A stretch of 64,000 nucleotides of DNA from NCBI RefSeq assembly GCF_049943125.1, contig NZ_CP188040.1, positions 186,001-250,000 on the forward strand, written 5' to 3'. The position numbers and the translations under genes were made by a program. Below are positions 59,632-64,000 of the stretch, in pieces (position 1 is the first letter of the stretch; each line of letters starts with the position of its first letter). Source of the DNA: JAEXZL01 sp049943125 (GTDB taxonomy: Bacteria > Bacillota > Clostridia > Clostridiales > Clostridiaceae). The notes under the pieces were generated by a model, which was given only the letters and a program-made list of their open reading frames with translations, was not told the origin of the DNA and did no database searches.

Positions 59632-59840
59632 AGCCGTCCACCTCATATACATAATTAACTGAATATCTTATAAACTCTGTTTATATATATAGGTTATCAA
59701 CAAAGAAACAAAAAGTCAAACATTATATTATATTTTATATAAATAGTTCGTATTTATTAATTTCAATCTCTTTAAAATACCGTATTATTTCTCCTGACTC
59801 TTGAAAATACTATAAAACAACGAACTTTGTCTAAAAACAA
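59632..59840 (-). promoter_or_regulatory. Purine operon control region with two CGAAC boxes
   Basis: AT-rich leader upstream of purL. A PurBox-like CGAAC with A/T flanks lies on the minus strand at 59750-59746, and a second CGAAC lies on the plus strand at 59821-59825, so the two are inverted relative to each other about 70 bases apart. B. subtilis PurR boxes share the CGAAC core, but they are closer and face the other way. The first box overlaps a TTGAAA/TATATA-type promoter spacer. No G-box aptamer was seen. Confidence 0.4.
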
Positions 59841-59880
59841 GAAGGTACCACACTAAACTATCAGTGTAATACCCTCTTAG
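59841..59880 (-). terminator. Terminator of lplA
   Basis: AAGAGGGTATTACACT and AGTGTGGTACCTTCTT (minus strand) form an imperfect stem, followed by GTTTTTAG. Confidence 0.65.
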
Positions 59881-59882
59881 TA

Positions 59883-60857
59883 TTAGCACAGGAGATTTGC
59901 CAACTCCTCTGCAGATATTTTTAACATATAATTTTCTAGAGAAATAGTAACAAGAGCTCTCTTTATAGCCTCCTGATTATGATCCACTCCTACAAGACAC
60001 TGCTCAACAGCTTGTATATCTTCTTTACCGAAAAAATCACCATAAATCCTTAATTCAGCAATTTTTCCCTTCTTAACAGAAAGGGTAGTTTCTACGGTGC
60101 CTCCCTGAAATTTTCCCTCATTAGAATACTCGTATTTAGGAGAGTTACCATAATTCCATTCCCAGGTGCTGTATTTTTCATCTCTCAGCTTTCTGATAAC
60201 CTCCAGCTCCAGAGAAGAATATCCCTCTATCATCTTTCCCTCTTCCTTCATGAGGTATTTAAAAATATAGGCCTTGAACTCTTCCACAGACATATCCGTG
60301 GATAGATGAGAAGAGATATTTGTAACCCTGCTTGCCACGGATTTTACACTCTTATCCGTAAACTTTACAGCTTTCGGCTTTAAAGCTGCTGAAACATCCG
60401 CCATATTTGAAGAAAAAAGCAAGGTTCCATGGTGAAGCACTCTATTCTTATATTTGCATTGAGCTGTGCCTGAAAACTTCTTACCCTCAATAAGCAAATC
60501 ATTTCTCCCTGAAAACTCTGCATCTACTCCAAGACTCTTTAAAACTTCTATAATAGGCTTTCCAAAACCCTTAAAATCACTAAAGCTTTTGTCATCATTT
60601 ACTATAAAGGTATAATTAATATTACCTAGATCATGAAAAACAGCACCACCACCAGTTAACCTTCTCACTACCTTGATATTCTTATCCTTAACATGATCCA
60701 CATTGATTTCTGAGAGGGTATTTTGATTTTTCCCTACAATGATAGCAGAATCATTTCTCCAGAGGGAAAATATCTCCTCCTTCGTATGCTTCAAAAGATA
60801 TTCCTCAGCAGCAAGATTAAAATATGGATCTGTTATATTATTATCTATATATCTCAT
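59883..60857 (-). CDS. lplA: Lipoate-protein ligase LplA
   Basis: Attaches free lipoate to acceptor proteins such as GcvH using ATP; 324 residues with N-terminal catalytic (1-240) and C-terminal (about 250-324) domains. Motifs: RRLTGGGAVFHDLGNINYTF with the ligand loop R-R-x-x-G-G-G-A-V-x-H, KKFSGTAQ with the catalytic lysine, and LHHGTLLF. It lies in the same block as lpdA and gcvPB, so it most likely lipoylates the H-protein of the glycine cleavage system. Confidence 0.95.
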   Translation of the reverse strand: MRYIDNNITDPYFNLAAEEYLLKHTKEEIFSLWRNDSAIIVGKNQNTLSEINVDHVKDKNIKVVRRLTGGGAVFHDLGNINYTFIVNDDKSFSDFKGFGKPIIEVLKSLGVDAEFSGRNDLLIEGKKFSGTAQCKYKNRVLHHGTLLFSSNMADVSAALKPKAVKFTDKSVKSVASRVTNISSHLSTDMSVEEFKAYIFKYLMKEEGKMIEGYSSLELEVIRKLRDEKYSTWEWNYGNSPKYEYSNEGKFQGGTVETTLSVKKGKIAELRIYGDFFGKEDIQAVEQCLVGVDHNQEAIKRALVTISLENYMLKISAEELANLLC

Positions 60858-60942
60858 ATATTCACCAACATAAGCGTTAAGCTTACATATCCTTTCCTTT
60901 GTTTTACACCTTTATAAATGAAAGAAATTTAACCTTACATTC

Positions 60943-61581
60943 TTAATAACCTAAATTTTCACCGATCAAAATTACCTTTATCCTGCCAGCAGGCTTACAT
61001 AGCCTTGTAATCACCGTTTGAGCGCAAATGCTATCTAACGTAGTACAATGACCACAGCTTCCAGTAACTAAGCAAGGAGTATTTCCTGGGAAACGCTGCC
61101 TATTTATAGGAGCAGCTATAGTTTGAGCCCTTACCATAGCAGCTTCTAAATCTCTAACAACCTTATTTATTCCTATGAGAACTATCACATACTTAGGACC
61201 AAAAACCAAGGCAGCAAGTCTATTTCCATTACCATCAATGTTAACAAGTTGTCCATCCTCACTGATGGCATTGCTTCCCATGATATAGTAATCACTTAAG
61301 AGAGCCTTCCTAGCCACTTCATTCTTATCCTCTGGTGCTGCAGCATCTCTATCTATCAGGTCATAATCACCCTCATGGAGAGCATCTAAAAGTCCTATTT
61401 CCTTTGCAGTACTGGTTCCTCCCCAGGAAACCACTGCTTTTTCAGGAATGTAGCTTAAAGCCAGCTTTAAGGCCTCATCCTTAGTATTTACATAAGCCGC
61501 ATCAAAATGTCTTCCCTGCAAGGCTTTAACCACCTTGCTTCCCAGCTTTTCATTTCTCAATTCAATAGGTGTTTTAATCAT
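60943..61581 (-). CDS. LUD domain protein (LutC/YkgG-like)
   Basis: A 212-residue single LUD-domain protein related to LutC/YkgG. Features: MIKTPIELRNEKLGSKVVKALQ at the start (key segment P-I-E-L-R-N-E-K-L), WGGTSTAKEIGLLDAL, and three conserved cysteines (TPCLVTGSCGHC) near residues 170-181. In lactate utilisation operons LutC works with Fe-S LutB; neither LutA nor LutB is here. Stand-alone LUD proteins with this Cys cluster are frequent in anaerobes, and the function is not established. It lies between lplA and lpdA. Confidence 0.8.
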   Translation of the reverse strand: MIKTPIELRNEKLGSKVVKALQGRHFDAAYVNTKDEALKLALSYIPEKAVVSWGGTSTAKEIGLLDALHEGDYDLIDRDAAAPEDKNEVARKALLSDYYIMGSNAISEDGQLVNIDGNGNRLAALVFGPKYVIVLIGINKVVRDLEAAMVRAQTIAAPINRQRFPGNTPCLVTGSCGHCTTLDSICAQTVITRLCKPAGRIKVILIGENLGY

Positions 61582-61697
61582 AACTCCCCTCCAACATTTA
61601 AGATTTATAACCTTAGATTTATCTTATTAAACATTATAAGAATATTATACCTTATAATTACTATAGAATAATCTTGAAATACAGCATTTCTTATAAA

Positions 61698-61722
61698 AAC
61701 AGCAGGCTATCGGCCTGCTGTT
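61698..61722 (-). terminator. Terminator overlapping the lpdA stop codon
   Basis: AACAGCAGGC and GCCTGCTGTT form a perfect 10-bp stem with a 5-base loop and T-run on both sides. The stop codon TAG of lpdA (61709-61707) lies at the stem-loop border. Confidence 0.85.
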
Positions 61723-63116
61723 TTTTTATTTCTAGGAACCAGATGAATGGCTTCATCCTTCAGGCCCATTATAGCTTCATAAAAAGCTTCAGAAAGGGTA
61801 GGGTGAGCATGAACCATATGCTTAACAGCATCAACAGTAAGCTCCTCATTGATTATCGGCACCGCTTCATGAATTAAATCAGAGGCATGAGGACCAAGGA
61901 TATGCACACCAACAATTCTATCACTGCCATCGGCAATTACCTTTATGAGTCCTTCCCCTTCTCCTAGGGTTAATGCTTTTCCATTAGCTCCAAAGAGAAA
62001 CTTTGACACCTTATACTCTATACCCTTATCTTTAAGCTCCTCTTCCCTAATACCTACAGCTGCAAGCTCTGGAAATATAAATACACATGAGGGAACAGGA
62101 CCTTCATGAATTTCACTACCTAAGATAATTCTTTCAGCAACAGCCACTCCTTGATGAGAAGCGGCATGAGCCAGCATAAGTCTTCCATTTACATCTCCTA
62201 TGGCATAAACCCCTTCTAAGGAGGTTTCATAGTCTTTCGAAACCTTGATTCCCTTTCTATCAAATTCAATTCCTGCTTCTTCTAGACCTAAATCCTCACT
62301 ATTTGCTTTTCTTCCTGTAGCTACGAGGACCATGTCTCCCTCTAATATAAGCTCTCCTTTTTTACCTTCTACTAGCACTTTTATAGTATCAGCTTCCTTA
62401 CTTATCTCCTTGACCATGGTAGAGGTATAGACCTCTATCCCCTGCTTCTTAATCATAGGATTAAGCCTCTTCAGCATTTCACCATCAAAGGTATTTAAGA
62501 GTGAAGGAAGGGCTTCCACAACGGTAACCTTTGAGCCAAAGGAATTAAATATTCCTCCAAACTCCATACCAATAACTCCTCCACCTATAATTACAAGCCT
62601 TTTAGGAATAAAAGGAAGGTCTAATAGCTCTTCGCTGGTTATTACCCCTTCTAGTTCCACACCCCTTATAGGAGGGATGAAACTAGAGGATCCTGTAGCT
62701 ATTATTACGTTATCACAGCTTATAGTTTCTTTTTCTCCACCTTCTAAGGCAACCACTACCTCGTCTTTAGATATAACTCTACCAGAGCCTTTTATGACCT
62801 TGATTCCGTTTCCCTTCATTAGCTGGTTAAGACCACCAGTCATTTGAGAAACTATAGCATCCTTTCTTTCTCTTACCTTATCAGGAGAAAGACTAAATTC
62901 ACCTACTTCTATACCAAATTCAGAAGAACGCTTTATATTGTTTAAAACCTCAGCGCTTCTGTATAAAGCCTTTGTAGGAATACACCCTCTGTTAAGGCAG
63001 GTTCCTCCCAATTTATCCTTTTCTATAATTGTAACATCAGCCCCCAGCTGAGCAGCTCTTATGGCTGCTCCATAACCTCCGGGACCCCCTCCTATAACAA
63101 CAATCTTCTTATTCAT
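61707..63116 (-). CDS. lpdA: Dihydrolipoyl dehydrogenase
   Basis: FAD enzyme (E3 / L-protein), 469 residues, that reoxidises dihydrolipoyl groups with NAD+. The FAD site is VVIGGGPGGYGAAIRAAQLG, cited by G-G-G-P-G-G-Y; the redox disulfide is C40 and C45 in GGTCLNRGCIP; the NAD site is VVIGGGVIGMEFG; the C-terminal active-site His is in HAHPTLSE. It is placed between gcvPB (8 bases upstream) and the LUD gene, so it is the L-protein of the glycine cleavage system. Confidence 0.97.
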   Translation of the reverse strand: MNKKIVVIGGGPGGYGAAIRAAQLGADVTIIEKDKLGGTCLNRGCIPTKALYRSAEVLNNIKRSSEFGIEVGEFSLSPDKVRERKDAIVSQMTGGLNQLMKGNGIKVIKGSGRVISKDEVVVALEGGEKETISCDNVIIATGSSSFIPPIRGVELEGVITSEELLDLPFIPKRLVIIGGGVIGMEFGGIFNSFGSKVTVVEALPSLLNTFDGEMLKRLNPMIKKQGIEVYTSTMVKEISKEADTIKVLVEGKKGELILEGDMVLVATGRKANSEDLGLEEAGIEFDRKGIKVSKDYETSLEGVYAIGDVNGRLMLAHAASHQGVAVAERIILGSEIHEGPVPSCVFIFPELAAVGIREEELKDKGIEYKVSKFLFGANGKALTLGEGEGLIKVIADGSDRIVGVHILGPHASDLIHEAVPIINEELTVDAVKHMVHAHPTLSEAFYEAIMGLKDEAIHLVPRNKKTAGR

Positions 63117-63124
63117 CTTTTCAC

Positions 63125-64000
63125 CTATTTAGTCCATTTTAAAACTGGATTTCTTGCTGCTCTTACCTCATCAATCCTTCTTACAGGAGAATTATGAGGG
63201 GCTGTCTTAAAGATTTCAGGATTTTCCTTAGCTTCCTTAGCAATAGCTTCCATAGCCTCTATAAAGGCATCCATTGTCTCCTTACTTTCTGTTTCTGTAG
63301 GCTCCATCATCAAAGCACTGTCTACGATTAGAGGGAAGTAAACTGTAGGTGGATGGAAGCCATAGTCTATAAGCCTCTTAGCCACCTCTAAAGTGGATAC
63401 CCCTGTAGATTTATCCTTAAGCCCAGCAAATACTACCTCATGCTTGCAGGGTGTATCTATCGGAAGCTTATAGCTATCCTTAAGCCTTTCCTTTAGATAA
63501 TTGGCATTAAGCACAGCACTTTCTGAAGCCTCCTTAAGACCATTCCCTCCCATGGAAAGAATATAGGTATAGGCCCTCACCAGTACACCAAAGTTTCCAT
63601 AGAAATTCTTAATCTTACCAATAGAATCTGGATAGTTATAATCTAGATAGAACTTTTCCTTCTTCCCAATCATAGGTACTGGCAAAAATGGTATAAGCTC
63701 CTTCTTAACTCCTACTGGGCCAGCTCCTGGTCCTCCACCTCCATGAGGGGTAGAAAAGGTCTTGTGAAGATTTAAATGACAGACATCAAAGCCCATATCT
63801 CCTGGTCTGGTTATGCCCATAATAGCATTTAAATTTGCTCCATCATAATAGAGCAATCCACCTGCTTCATGTACAAGCTCTGCAATTTCCTTTATATTTC
63901 TTTCGAAGATTCCTAAGGTACTAGGATTTGTTAGCATAAGCCCTGCAATTTCATCATTTAGGACTTCCTTTAAGGATTCAACATCCACGGAGCCATCCTT
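63125..64000 (-). CDS. gcvPB: Glycine dehydrogenase (decarboxylating) subunit 2, 3' part
   Basis: C-terminal 291 residues of the PLP-carrying subunit of the P-protein; the frame runs off the right edge, so the start is missing. The PLP lysine is in NLHKTFSTPHGGGGPG, cited by its N-L-H-K core; YYDGANLNAIMGI and FHPPTVYFPL are further family segments. With GcvPA, GcvH, GcvT and LpdA it decarboxylates glycine, or makes it in reverse. The two-subunit P-protein is usual in Clostridia and Bacillus. The remaining gcv genes are expected outside the window. Confidence 0.95.
   Translation of the reverse strand, partial: KDGSVDVESLKEVLNDEIAGLMLTNPSTLGIFERNIKEIAELVHEAGGLLYYDGANLNAIMGITRPGDMGFDVCHLNLHKTFSTPHGGGGPGAGPVGVKKELIPFLPVPMIGKKEKFYLDYNYPDSIGKIKNFYGNFGVLVRAYTYILSMGGNGLKEASESAVLNANYLKERLKDSYKLPIDTPCKHEVVFAGLKDKSTGVSTLEVAKRLIDYGFHPPTVYFPLIVDSALMMEPTETESKETMDAFIEAMEAIAKEAKENPEIFKTAPHNSPVRRIDEVRAARNPVLKWTK

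Noticed and set aside
59653..59882. Purine riboswitch before purL
   Set aside because: No aptamer core on the minus strand; only CGAAC boxes and a terminator are seen.

Overview
This 64 kb window reads as chromosomal DNA of a low-GC, anaerobic Firmicute of the Clostridia type. The evidence is the AT-rich base composition, strong AGGAGG-like ribosome binding sites, T-tract terminators, a T-box leader before thrS, a nine-gene V-type (A/V-type) ATP synthase operon, hybrid cluster protein, rubredoxin, a PotABCD polyamine importer, a two-subunit glycine decarboxylase (gcvPB) and a purine operon with a split AICAR transformylase and an archaeal-type IMP cyclohydrolase. I cannot name the species. 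No rRNA, tRNA, transposase, phage gene or CRISPR array was seen.

Layout: 1-1970 holds the end of a suf Fe-S assembly operon (sufD tail, sufS, sufU) closed by a rubredoxin gene. 1980-3464 carries a small zinc-ribbon membrane protein and a MupG-type muramidase on the minus strand. 3720-8543 is a polyamine uptake operon (XRE-cupin regulator, potA, potB, potC, potD); its PotA has an odd insertion of Ig-like repeats inside the TOBE domain. 8600-14861 has a MATE pump, an acylphosphatase, an NCS2 purine permease, thiol peroxidase and hcp. 14958-23541 is the V-type ATP synthase operon on the minus strand (order H-C-I-K-F-E-A-B-D). 23833-26793 has a DsrE-like protein, a YdaT-like protein and a soluble PAS histidine kinase. 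26933-29173 is promoter, T-box and thrS.

29174-48465 is a mixed region: two polypurine repeat tracts in 3' untranslated regions, a corrinoid adenosyltransferase, an LTA-synthase-like protein, a DUF1858/unknown/hemerythrin operon, a PHA-depolymerase-like hydrolase, a degenerate E2-acyltransferase-like protein, a TIKI/EreA-like lipoprotein, a barrel-only pyruvate kinase homologue, a DUF3810 protein, a YedK-type SRAP protein, an ABC-F ATPase, a nucleotide kinase-like protein, a methyltransferase, RNase Z and RecQ. 48466-59631 is the purine operon purL-E-C-F-M-N-O-H(AICARFT)-D, reading to the left. 59883-64000 is a lipoate/glycine-cleavage block (lplA, LUD-domain gene, lpdA, gcvPB truncated by the window edge).

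The observation I rate highest is an 18-bp palindrome found upstream of both hcp and the DUF1858/unknown/hemerythrin operon. In each case its centre lies at about -41.5 relative to the start inferred from the -10 box, the position of a class II CRP/FNR-family activator site. This would place the uncharacterised 215-residue protein in a nitrosative-stress or iron-repair regulon with hcp. The next strongest is the PotA ATPase carrying surface-protein-like Ig repeats.
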